A DNA stretch of 8,097 nt, taken from positions 1 to 8,097 of the forward strand of contig JBPCNO010000111.1 of NCBI GenBank assembly GCA_051001135.1, in the 5' to 3' direction. The notes under the pieces are model-generated. The model was not told the DNA's origin. It saw only the letters and a program-made list of their open reading frames with translations, and did not search any database. Position numbers and translations under genes: made by a program. This document shows positions 1 to 5,591 of the stretch, piece after piece (the stretch's first letter is position 1; each line of letters opens with the position of its first letter). This DNA is from CAWHMN01 sp051001135 (GTDB lineage Bacteria > Acidobacteriota > Terriglobia > Terriglobales > Acidobacteriaceae).

Positions 1-1730
1 CCCCATTTCGACCCCGGAGCATAGGTCGCCTGGATGGGGCGCGCGCGGTAGGGCACGGGGTTTGCCGGGTCGCTGACGTATGTGGCAAAGCCGGTAGCAT
101 CCGGCGCCTCCTTCTGCTGGAACGACAGCGCGCCATCCGCACCCAGATAGAGATTGCCGTTATGCGCGTCCGACGGTGGCCAGCTTGCGTAGTGCTTCCA
201 CTGATCGGAGCCCGTCTGGAAGGTCATGGCTCCGCCGGCGTCGAAGGTGCCCTTGTCCTTCAGATAGTGCTCGAAGAACGGCGCTTCGATGCGCGTGCGG
301 TAGTCATCCGACGTGGGCTCGCCGAAGTCCACCGCGCCCAGGCGCTCGGTGCTGCCCGCCCAACCGCCGTGCCTCCAGGGGCCAAGCACCAGGAAGAGAT
401 CCCTGCTGGAAGGGTCCTGCTTTCGCAGGGCAGCATAGGCAGCCTGCGGTCCCCACATATCTTCCTGATCCCAATAGCCGCCCACTTCGAGCGAGGGGAC
501 GCTCAGAGACGTCAGGTGCGACTCCACGCCGCGGGCCTGCCAGTAGCTGTCATACGCGGGATGGGCGAAGAAAGCCTGCGCCGTGGGCAATTGGGCGATC
601 TTCCCCTGCTTCGCCGCGGCCGCATAGGAGCCCGCGTTCAAGAAATAGGTGTAGGCGTCCTGATCGAGCTTCTGGAAGGTCGTCGTCTTGCCGCTCTCCA
701 TGCCCAGCACGTAATCGTAACCGTAGGTCTCGCGAAAGGCTCCGTTGTGGAAGAAGTCGTCGCCCTTCCACACGTCGATCATGGGCGCCTGAGGTGAGAT
801 GGCGCGCACCGCCGGGTGTGCGCCGATGCCGGCATCCTGGGCCATCCCGCCGGGATAGGAGATGCCCGCCGCGCCCACACGTCCGTTGTTGTTGGGAATG
901 TTCTTGAGCAGCCACGCCACGGTATCGTAACTGTCGGTGCTCTCGTCGGTTGCCTTCGAACCGGACACCTGCGACTCTGGCGCGCCGTCCTGGCCGGTGC
1001 TGTGTTGATCGGTGCTGTGTCGCTCGGCGCCGTGTTGATCGGTGCTGTGTTGATCGAGCAGCGGGCGCATCATCACAAACGTCCCCTCGCTCTTGTAGCG
1101 GCCGCGAATGTCCTCATCCACGAAGATATAGCCGCTCTGCGCCAGCTCGGTATAGCGATAGGTGACGGCCGCCGGCGTTACGTCGTCTACACCGTAGGGA
1201 GTACGCTCCATCAGAAACGGCAGCGGATCGTTACCGTTCGCAGGATCGTCGGTGGGCCGCAGAATGACGGCGTGAAGCTTGATCCCGTCGCGCATGGGAA
1301 TCATCGCCTCCTGCCGTGTGTAGGGGCGAAAGGTGTAGTGCGCCGGATGCGGGTCGAACAGCCGCGCCGGCGCGTCGCTGCCTTTGCGCATCACGCTCTC
1401 GGCATGGCCCTGCGGAGTGAGTGTGAAGGTGAACTCCGGGCCGCCATCGGGCGCGGCAAAACGCATCGGAGACACGGCGGTCAGCGGCGTCGGCATGATG
1501 CGCGGACCGGCAAGCGAAAGCGTCTTGCCATCGCTGGAAAAAGAATATACAACCGACTGCTCGCCTTCCAGCCGGTACTGTCCGACGAGCGCATCGAGCT
1601 GCTGCGTTGTGAGTGTGACCGGCTTCGCCACGGCAGCGGCTGGCGGGTTCTGTGCGATCAGGCTTGGAACTCCTGCGCACAGAAGCGCAGCGAACCAGAG
1701 GGTGGCGGTTCCGCGAAGGCGTGCGTGCAT
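1..1730 (-). CDS. Secreted CocE/NonD family (peptidase S15-like) alpha/beta hydrolase, 3' end outside window
   Basis: The frame stays open from the ATG at 1730 to the left edge (576 codons), so the C-terminus is missing. The family cleaves acyl esters or amides such as alpha-amino-acid esters and N-terminal dipeptides; the substrate here cannot be told. Residues 1-27 form a Sec-type signal peptide (basic start, hydrophobic 11-25), so the enzyme is probably periplasmic or secreted. Residues about 40-125 resemble a small beta domain of DUF3471 type (less certain). The S15 hydrolase domain starts near 135 (PMRDGIKLHAVILRPT). The likely triad is Ser291 in GISYPG (289-294), Asp421 in GGYWDQED and His454 in GPWRHGG. 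A five-residue repeat (226-250) interrupts the segment between RGRYKSEGTFVM and DESTDSYDT. An AAGGA lies 10 nt before the ATG. It follows sucD after 213 bp and probably has its own promoter. Confidence 0.9.
   Translation of the reverse strand, partial: MHARLRGTATLWFAALLCAGVPSLIAQNPPAAAVAKPVTLTTQQLDALVGQYRLEGEQSVVYSFSSDGKTLSLAGPRIMPTPLTAVSPMRFAAPDGGPEFTFTLTPQGHAESVMRKGSDAPARLFDPHPAHYTFRPYTRQEAMIPMRDGIKLHAVILRPTDDPANGNDPLPFLMERTPYGVDDVTPAAVTYRYTELAQSGYIFVDEDIRGRYKSEGTFVMMRPLLDQHSTDQHGAERHSTDQHSTGQDGAPESQVSGSKATDESTDSYDTVAWLLKNIPNNNGRVGAAGISYPGGMAQDAGIGAHPAVRAISPQAPMIDVWKGDDFFHNGAFRETYGYDYVLGMESGKTTTFQKLDQDAYTYFLNAGSYAAAAKQGKIAQLPTAQAFFAHPAYDSYWQARGVESHLTSLSVPSLEVGGYWDQEDMWGPQAAYAALRKQDPSSRDLFLVLGPWRHGGWAGSTERLGAVDFGEPTSDDYRTRIEAPFFEHYLKDKGTFDAGGAMTFQTGSDQWKHYASWPPSDAHNGNLYLGADGALSFQQKEAPDATGFATYVSDPANPVPYRARPIQATYAPGSKW
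981..1055 (-). repeat. 15-bp tandem repeat coding for a DQHST pentapeptide array
   Basis: On the minus strand four 15-bp units (1055-1041, 1040-1026, 1025-1011, 1010-996) follow each other, the first and fourth being identical GATCAACACAGCACC. A fifth, decayed unit (995-981) matches its neighbour at 10 of 15 positions. They encode DQHST, DQHGA, ERHST, DQHST and GQDGA, residues 226-250 of the hydrolase. As a multiple of three, the expansion keeps the frame. The array sits in a surface-type loop between two conserved family blocks, upstream of the catalytic serine. Confidence 0.9.
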
Positions 1731-1746
1731 GCTGGAGAAGTCCTTA

Positions 1747-1768
1747 ATCGAAGATCGAAGGATCGAAG
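1747..1768. repeat. Three ATCGAAG direct repeats in the hydrolase leader
   Basis: ATCGAAG occurs on the plus strand at 1747-1753, 1754-1760 and 1762-1768, giving near-tandem copies 17-38 bp before the hydrolase start codon. On the transcribed strand they read CTTCGAT. They could be a binding site or simple slippage; nothing in the sequence decides this. Confidence 0.45.
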
Positions 1769-1800
1769 ATGTCGCAGCAAGTGTAAAGCAGAAGGACGCG

Positions 1801-1821
1801 GCCGGCCTGCGGCGGGCCGGC
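1801..1821. repeat. GC-rich stem-loop upstream of the hydrolase gene
   Basis: GCCGGCC (1801-1807) and GGCCGGC (1815-1821) form a perfect 7-bp stem around a 7-nt loop. No T-run follows on either strand, so it is not a normal intrinsic terminator. It lies about 70 bp before the hydrolase ATG and might fold in the leader RNA. Confidence 0.4.
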
Positions 1822-1857
1822 GGTACGCATCGCGTGGACAGAACTTCTTAACGGGTG

Positions 1858-1884
1858 CCCATCCTGAGCGCAGCGAAGGGTGGG
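1858..1884. repeat. REP-like intergenic hairpin (CCCACCCT...AGGATGGG on the minus strand)
   Basis: CCCATCCT (1858-1865) can pair with AGGGTGGG (1877-1884), 8 bp with one G-T wobble, around an 11-nt loop. It lies between sucD and the hydrolase. From memory, very similar hairpins recur between genes in Acidobacteriota genomes, so this is probably one copy of a dispersed palindromic repeat. That needs a genome-wide count. No T-run follows, but it may still protect or end sucD mRNA. Confidence 0.5.
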
Positions 1885-1920
1885 AGACCACCTCACCTGC
1901 AAACCACCCCCCGAACTCGG

Positions 1921-1934
1921 AGCGCGATCGCGCT
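1921..1934. repeat. 14-bp perfect palindrome just after the sucD stop
   Basis: AGCGCGATCGCGCT is a perfect palindrome beginning 9 nt downstream of the sucD stop codon. As RNA it gives a 5-bp stem with a GATC tetraloop, with no U-run after it. It could be a weak 3'-end structure for the sucCD transcript. The rest of the 213-bp gap (1731-1943) holds the three repeats listed nearby and no gene I can support. Confidence 0.4.
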
Positions 1935-1943
1935 GCGAAGCCT

Positions 1944-2819
1944 TTACGCCTTGCCGATCACCCGCGCCAGCGTAGCGCCGATCTCCGCCGGCGACTGCAC
2001 CACATGAATGCCGGCCGCTGTGAGCGCCTTCATCTTGTCTGCGGCCGTGCCCTGGCCGCCGGAGATGATCGCGCCGGCGTGGCCCATGCGGCGTCCCGGA
2101 GGCGCGGTCTGTCCAGCGATGAAGCCGACTACCGGCTTCTTAACGTTCTGCTTGATGTAGTCGGCGGCCGCTTCCTCGGCCGTGCCGCCAATCTCGCCGA
2201 TCAGGATGATCGCTTCGGTATCCGGATCTTCATTCAGCAGCCGAACCCCATCGATATGCGTAGTGCCGATGATGGGATCGCCGCCGATGCCGATGGCGGT
2301 TGATTGCCCGATGCCCCGCTGCGTGAGCTGGTAGACGGCCTCATACGTCAGCGTGCCGGAGCGCGACACGATGCCGATGCTGCCTTGCTTGTGAATGCGG
2401 CCCGGCATGATGCCGATCTTGGCCTTCCCCGGCGAGATGACACCGGGACAGTTGGGTCCCACCAGGCGCGACTTCGAGTACTTCAGCTTGGCCCACACGC
2501 GCACCATGTCGTTGGTGGGAATACCTTCCGTGATGCACACGATCAGCGGCAGACCCGCGTCCTCGGCCTCGAGGATCGCATCGGCGGCGAACGGCGGTGG
2601 CACAAAGATGACGGTGGCGTTTGCGCCGGTTTCGCTGACGGCCTTCTCCACCGTGTCGAAGACCGGCCAGCCCTCGTGCGTCGTTCCACCTTTGCCCGGG
2701 GTCACGCCGCCGACTACCTTGGTGCCGTACTCCGCGCAACCCTTCGCATGAAAGGTGCCCTCTTTGCCGGTAATGCCCTGTACGATGAGGCGCGTGTTTT
2801 TATCTACCAGAACTGACAT
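1944..2819 (-). CDS. sucD: Succinate-CoA ligase (ADP/GDP-forming), alpha subunit
   Basis: SucD binds CoA and carries the phospho-histidine of succinyl-CoA synthetase, which interconverts succinyl-CoA + NDP + Pi with succinate + CoA + NTP in the TCA cycle (cytoplasm, with SucC). The product is 291 residues, close to the 289 of E. coli. Visible are the CoA-binding Rossmann start (QGITGKEGTFH, 14-24), GPNCPG (121-126), SRSGTLTYE (152-160), the acidic GEIGGTAEEAA stretch (208-218) and GRRMGHAGAI (242-251) with the phosphorylated His at 247. The ATG at 2819 is chosen because GGAG lies 6 nt before it and the protein then starts like the family. An in-frame TTG at 2846 would add nine residues made from repeat sequence. 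It lies downstream of sucC, but about 400 bp of other sequence separates them, so it may rely on sucC read-through. Confidence 0.97.
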   Translation of the reverse strand: MSVLVDKNTRLIVQGITGKEGTFHAKGCAEYGTKVVGGVTPGKGGTTHEGWPVFDTVEKAVSETGANATVIFVPPPFAADAILEAEDAGLPLIVCITEGIPTNDMVRVWAKLKYSKSRLVGPNCPGVISPGKAKIGIMPGRIHKQGSIGIVSRSGTLTYEAVYQLTQRGIGQSTAIGIGGDPIIGTTHIDGVRLLNEDPDTEAIILIGEIGGTAEEAAADYIKQNVKKPVVGFIAGQTAPPGRRMGHAGAIISGGQGTAADKMKALTAAGIHVVQSPAEIGATLARVIGKA

Positions 2820-2830
2820 CAGCTTCTCCG

Positions 2831-2860
2831 AGGGATCAGGGGTCAAAGAACAGGGATCAA
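2831..2860. repeat. Left boundary repeat of the sucC-sucD insert (AGGGATCAGGGG type)
   Basis: The plus strand reads AGGGATCAGGGGTCA (2831-2845), then AAGAA, then CAGGGATCAA (2851-2860). Its reverse complement shares CCCTGATCCCT exactly with 3234-3244, inside the repeat at 3221-3252, so the two lie in opposite orientation around the four-helix-bundle gene. It contains the stop codon of that gene (2857-2859) and ends right next to the sucD ribosome-binding site. Confidence 0.7.
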
Positions 2861-3221
2861 CAATCCTGTTCGCGCAGCGCCCCGAGTATCCCGTAAATCA
2901 TCTTTCTAACTTCGTGAGATTGCGATTCTGCTGACGCAAGAAGATCTTGATCACCAAAAGAGAGCTCGCGCGCGATGACCAGTTGGGTCTGCAACTCGAA
3001 ATTCGAACCGCGCGCAACTCCAAGAAACTGCCGGTACTCTTTCCTGTTGAGCCGCCCATGTCCTTCGGCGATGTTACTTGCTACCGAGACTGCCGCACGC
3101 CGAAGCTGACTGCTCAAACGAAGACCTCTTCACGAGGGAACTGCTGAGTCAAGTGGTAGATGTTTACGGTCATTTGAATCGCACGTTGCCAGACAATCAG
3201 CTCGCGAAAGTGACTCGTCAC
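2857..3221 (-). pseudogene. Four-helix-bundle / 23S rRNA-intervening-sequence protein, broken by a one-base frameshift
   Basis: Two frames together give a complete family member. From GTG at 3221 the first frame reads HFRELIVWQRAIQMTV, then NIYHLTQQFPREEVFV, and stops at TGA 3116-3114. The next frame continues LSSQLRRAAVSVASNIAEGHG, then RLNRKEYRQFLGVARGSN, to TGA at 2859-2857. The break is in TTC GTT TGA GC, where the family has F-G-L; restoring one G (TTC GGT TTG AGC) repairs it, so a G seems lost near 3119. The repaired protein would be about 121 residues, normal for Pfam PF05635/TIGR02436. The family occurs as ORFs inside 23S rRNA intervening sequences and as stand-alone genes of unknown function; it is related to the Avd accessory protein of diversity-generating retroelements. 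GTG at 3221 lies 7 nt after the sucC stop, with AGGGG four nt upstream. The remaining 86-codon frame has only a TTG start (3117) and lacks the first helix. Confidence 0.85.
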
Positions 3222-3252
3222 CTGACCCCTACACCCTGATCCCTGACCCCTG
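3221..3252. repeat. Right boundary repeat of the insert, overlapping the sucC 3' end
   Basis: On the minus strand this reads CAGGGGTCAGGGATCAGGG then TGTAGGGGTCAGG: repeated CAGGG(G/A)T units. It encodes the last seven SucC residues (QGSGIRV) and the TAG stop at 3231-3229, and provides the Shine-Dalgarno-like AGGGG and GTG of the next gene. It is the inverted partner of 2831-2860. Confidence 0.7.
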
Positions 3253-4419
3253 CTTCGCGGCCTCTACCGCTTTTTGCGCCGCGTCCTGCATGGTCTCGCC
3301 CACGATGAACTTCAGTCCTGAATCCTTCAGAATCCGGCGGCCCTCTTCGACATTGGTGCCTTCGAGGCGCAGGATCACCGGCACCTTGACGTTCAGGTTC
3401 TTCGCCGCAGCGACCACGCCTTGCGCCAGCGTATCCACGCGCAGGATACCGCCGAAGATATTGATGAAGACCGCCTGCACGTTCTTGTCCGACAGCAGGA
3501 TGTCGAAGGCATTCTCGATCTGCTGCTGGTTCGCGCCACCGCCCACATCCAGGAAATTCGCCGGCGACCCGCCCGCGTACTGGATGATGTCCATGGTCGC
3601 CATCGCGAGTCCGGCGCCGTTCACCATGCAGGCGATATTGCCGTCGAGCTTGATGTAATTGAGCGCGTACTTGGACGCCTCGACCTCGAGCGGATCTTCC
3701 TCCGCCACATCGCGCAGTTCCTTCAGATCCTTGTGACGGAAGATGGCATTGTCGTCGAAGTTGATCTTGCAGTCGAGCGCCAGCAGCTTGCCGTCCTTAG
3801 TGGTGATGAAGGGATTGACCTCCAGCAGCGAGGCATCGGTGTCGATGTACACGTTGTAGAGCCCGGTCATGAAGCGGACAGCATCGGCGATCTGCGCCGG
3901 CTTCAGGCCCAGCTTGAACGCGAGATTGCGCGCCTGGTAGGGCTGAAAGCCCACCGCTGGATCGATGTACTCCTTGTAGATCGCGTCCGGATCTTTAGCC
4001 GCGACCTCTTCAATCTCCATGCCGCCGGCCTGCGATGCCATGAAGGCCAGCTTGGCCTGCGCGCGATCGAGCACGATGCCGAGATAGAGTTCGCGGTCGA
4101 TGGGCGCGGTCTCTTCGATCAGCAGACGCTGCACCTTCTGCCCCTGCGGCCCCGTCTGGTGCGTGATCAGTTGCATGCCCAGGATCTTCTTGGCATACTC
4201 CTCGGCCTCGGCGAAAGTCTTCGCCACCTTGACGCCGCCGCCTTTGCCGCGGCCGCCAGCGTGGATCTGCGCCTTCACCACAACGCCGTTGGCTCCAGCG
4301 GTAAAGAGGCGCTTGGCCACTTCGAGCGCTTCATCGAAGGTATTGGCAACTTCGCCGCGCGGCACGGCCACGCCATGCTTGGCCAGAATGTCTTTTGCTT
4401 GGTACTCGTGAATTTTCAT
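3229..4419 (-). CDS. sucC: Succinate-CoA ligase (ADP/GDP-forming), beta subunit
   Basis: SucC binds the nucleotide and succinate in succinyl-CoA synthetase and pairs with SucD. The 396-residue product has the ATP-grasp fold: MKIHEYQAKDILAKHGV at the N-terminus, nucleotide-binding KAQIHAGGRGKGGGVK (49-64), the Mg2+ site around LLEVNP (198-203) with Asp216, then the C-terminal ligase-CoA domain with MVNGAGLAMATMD (265-277), NFLDVGGGA (288-296) and NIFGGI (320-325). It is eight residues longer than E. coli SucC (388). The extra tail QGSGIRV (390-396) is not family-like and is encoded by the boundary repeat of the downstream insert. The ATG at 4419 gives the standard family start, but no clear Shine-Dalgarno sequence precedes it. 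Transcription should start in the divergent region shared with trpD. Confidence 0.97.
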   Translation of the reverse strand: MKIHEYQAKDILAKHGVAVPRGEVANTFDEALEVAKRLFTAGANGVVVKAQIHAGGRGKGGGVKVAKTFAEAEEYAKKILGMQLITHQTGPQGQKVQRLLIEETAPIDRELYLGIVLDRAQAKLAFMASQAGGMEIEEVAAKDPDAIYKEYIDPAVGFQPYQARNLAFKLGLKPAQIADAVRFMTGLYNVYIDTDASLLEVNPFITTKDGKLLALDCKINFDDNAIFRHKDLKELRDVAEEDPLEVEASKYALNYIKLDGNIACMVNGAGLAMATMDIIQYAGGSPANFLDVGGGANQQQIENAFDILLSDKNVQAVFINIFGGILRVDTLAQGVVAAAKNLNVKVPVILRLEGTNVEEGRRILKDSGLKFIVGETMQDAAQKAVEAAKQGSGIRV

Positions 4420-4440
4420 AGCGGGTTAGACGAACTCACC

Positions 4441-4469
4441 ATAGTAGCAAGGACTCCCCAATCTACCTA
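4441..4469 (-). promoter_or_regulatory. Weak candidate sigma-70 promoter for sucC
   Basis: On the minus strand TACTAT (4446-4441) matches TATAAT at 4 of 6 positions and would give a leader of roughly 15 nt. A poor -35 (TAGGTA, 3 of 6, 4469-4464) lies 17 bp upstream and falls in the first 14-bp repeat unit. This is guessed from consensus only. Confidence 0.22.
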
Positions 4470-4520
4470 AGAAGCCCTGCCTAAGAAGCGCAACCTAAGA
4501 GGGCCGCCTGGGAAGCCAGA
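4466..4520. repeat. Imperfect 14-bp tandem repeat in the sucC/trpD divergent region
   Basis: Four units follow each other: CCTAAGAAGCCCTG (4466), CCTAAGAAGCGCAA (4480), CCTAAGAGGGCCG (4494, one base short) and CCTGGGAAGCCAGA (4507). The first two share CCTAAGAAGC exactly. On the minus strand the core reads GCTTCTTAGG. Placement between two divergent starts is compatible with an array of protein-binding sites on one DNA face (14 bp is not a whole number of turns) or with a simple variable-number repeat. The rest of this 137-bp gap shows only a lone TACGAT (4542-4547), nine bases before the trpD ATG. Confidence 0.7.
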
Positions 4521-4556
4521 GCCCGCGTTCGGCAATGCAGTTACGATAACGGCAGC

Positions 4557-5591
4557 ATGGGCGGTTTGCGCGCACTCCTCCGGCACCTTCTCGAATCCCA
4601 CATCTCCATGACGGAGCAGCAGGCCCATGAGCTGTTCTCGGAGATACTGGACGGCCGCGCTACCGATGTGGAGATCGCCGCGGTGCTCGCCGCGCTGGCG
4701 CAGCGCGGTGAAACAGCGGATGAGATTGTCGGCCTGGTCCGCGCCATGCGTGAACGCATTCTGCCCTTGCCGCTCACGGATGTCGAGCGACAGAAGTTAG
4801 TGGACACCTGCGGCACCGGCGGTGATAGCTCCGGCACCTTCAACATCTCGACTGCCGCGGCGCTGGTGGCCGCTGCAGCCGGCGCCAGCGTGGCCAAGCA
4901 TGGCAATCGCGCCGTTACATCCAACTGCGGCTCGGCCGATGTGCTGGAAGCGCTGGGTGTGCCGGTTGACCTCTCGCCCGATGCCGCGGTGGCGTGTCTG
5001 CGTGCCACCGGCTTCGTCTTCCTGCACGCTCCGTTGTCGCACCCGGCGATGCGGCGCGTGCAGCCGGTACGCCGCGCGCTCGGCTTCCGCACGCTGTTCA
5101 ACCTGGCGGGCCCGCTGACCAATCCGGCCGGAGCATCCGCGCAGGTGATGGGCGTCTACTCCGTGGAGAAGGTGCCGCTGCTGGCCGAGGCGATGCTGCG
5201 GTTGGGGGTCCGCCACGGGCTGGTGGTCCACGGTGCGGATGGGCTGGACGAGCTGACCGTCTCGGCCGCGACCAGCATCGCTGAGGTACGGAACGGCTCG
5301 CTGCGCAGCTATCAGGTGCGGCCGGAAGACTGCGGCCTGGACTGCACGCCGCCCGATGCGCTGCGCGGTGGCGAAACCGTTGCAGAGAACGCCGCGATTC
5401 TTGAACGCATTTTGCGGGGCGAAGCCAGCCCGGGCCGCGATGTGGTCGCGCTCAATGCAGCCGCCGCGCTGGTGGTCGCCGGCCTGGTGCCCGATCTGCG
5501 CCATGGCGTCGAGCAGGCTAGCCATGCTCTTTCCTCTGGCGCTGCCCACGCCACGCTTGAGACACTACGCGGGTTCGCAGGAGACCTATGA
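4557..5591 (+). CDS. trpD: Anthranilate phosphoribosyltransferase
   Basis: TrpD transfers phosphoribose from PRPP to anthranilate, giving N-(5'-phosphoribosyl)anthranilate and PPi, the second step of tryptophan synthesis (cytoplasmic, usually a homodimer). The 344 residues match the family length. A helical N-terminal domain (1-75) precedes the PRPP-binding DTCGTGGD (83-90), NISTAAA (96-102) and KHGNRAV (114-120). Then come GSADVLEALG (125-134), HPAM (162-165), RTLFNLAGPLTNP (178-190) and HGADGLDEL (225-233) with the acidic Mg2+-binding pair. The ATG at 4557 keeps the usual LRALLRHLL N-terminus. No Shine-Dalgarno precedes it, and the next Met (codon 18) has none either. No other trp gene is visible, so the gene is detached from a trp operon in this window. 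Its TGA overlaps the next gene's ATG (ATGA). Confidence 0.97.
   Translation: MGGLRALLRHLLESHISMTEQQAHELFSEILDGRATDVEIAAVLAALAQRGETADEIVGLVRAMRERILPLPLTDVERQKLVDTCGTGGDSSGTFNISTAAALVAAAAGASVAKHGNRAVTSNCGSADVLEALGVPVDLSPDAAVACLRATGFVFLHAPLSHPAMRRVQPVRRALGFRTLFNLAGPLTNPAGASAQVMGVYSVEKVPLLAEAMLRLGVRHGLVVHGADGLDELTVSAATSIAEVRNGSLRSYQVRPEDCGLDCTPPDALRGGETVAENAAILERILRGEASPGRDVVALNAAAALVVAGLVPDLRHGVEQASHALSSGAAHATLETLRGFAGDL

Larger units (their letters stand above)
2831..3252 (-). mobile_element. Candidate inserted passenger cassette between sucC and sucD
   Basis: This roughly 422-bp interval separates two genes that are normally adjacent. It carries a single four-helix-bundle (23S rRNA IVS-protein-like) gene and ends in related, inverted CAGGG(G/A)TCAGGG-type repeats. 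Joining 2830 to 3253 makes sucC read AAG CGG AGA AGC TGA, with the TGA overlapping the sucD ATG as TGATG. No transposase is present, so the cassette would need help to move. The boundaries are inferred from repeat ends and the reconstructed junction, and could be off by a few bases. Confidence 0.45.

Noticed and set aside
1758..1786. Hydrolase promoter with TTTACA as -35 on the minus strand
   Set aside because: The -35 is good (5 of 6), but the -10 at proper spacing (GATCCT) matches only 3 of 6, so I do not list it as a feature.
1924..1931. GCGATCGC resembling the cyanobacterial HIP1 octamer
   Set aside because: A single copy inside a larger GC-rich palindrome; the genes do not look cyanobacterial.
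816..2303. Long plus-strand open frame (495 codons) opposite the hydrolase and sucD
   Set aside because: It is antisense to two well-supported genes, crosses their intergenic gap, has no recognisable domain and is rich in Arg/His/Ala as expected for a shadow frame in GC-rich DNA.
2846..2846. Upstream TTG start for sucD
   Set aside because: It would add nine residues encoded by repeat DNA; the ATG at 2819 has GGAG at good spacing and the family N-terminus.
3110..3122. Programmed -1 frameshift in the four-helix-bundle gene
   Set aside because: The junction TTC GTT TGA lacks an X-XXY-YYZ slippery heptamer, and a simple loss of one G in the conserved Gly codon explains it better.
2857..3252. 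Diversity-generating retroelement, because PF05635 is related to Avd
   Set aside because: No reverse transcriptase, template/variable repeat pair or variable target protein is present; the match is to the general four-helix-bundle family.
2823..3260. Possible 8-bp target-site duplication flanking the insert (CTTCTCCG at 2823-2830 and CTTCGCGG at 3253-3260)
   Set aside because: Only 6 of 8 bases match, and removing the insert plus one copy would fuse sucC in frame to sucD with no stop, which is not a believable ancestral site.
3421..4470. Plus-strand open frame (349 codons) opposite sucC
   Set aside because: Antisense to a certain sucC with composition typical of a shadow frame; no ribosome-binding site or family match recognised.
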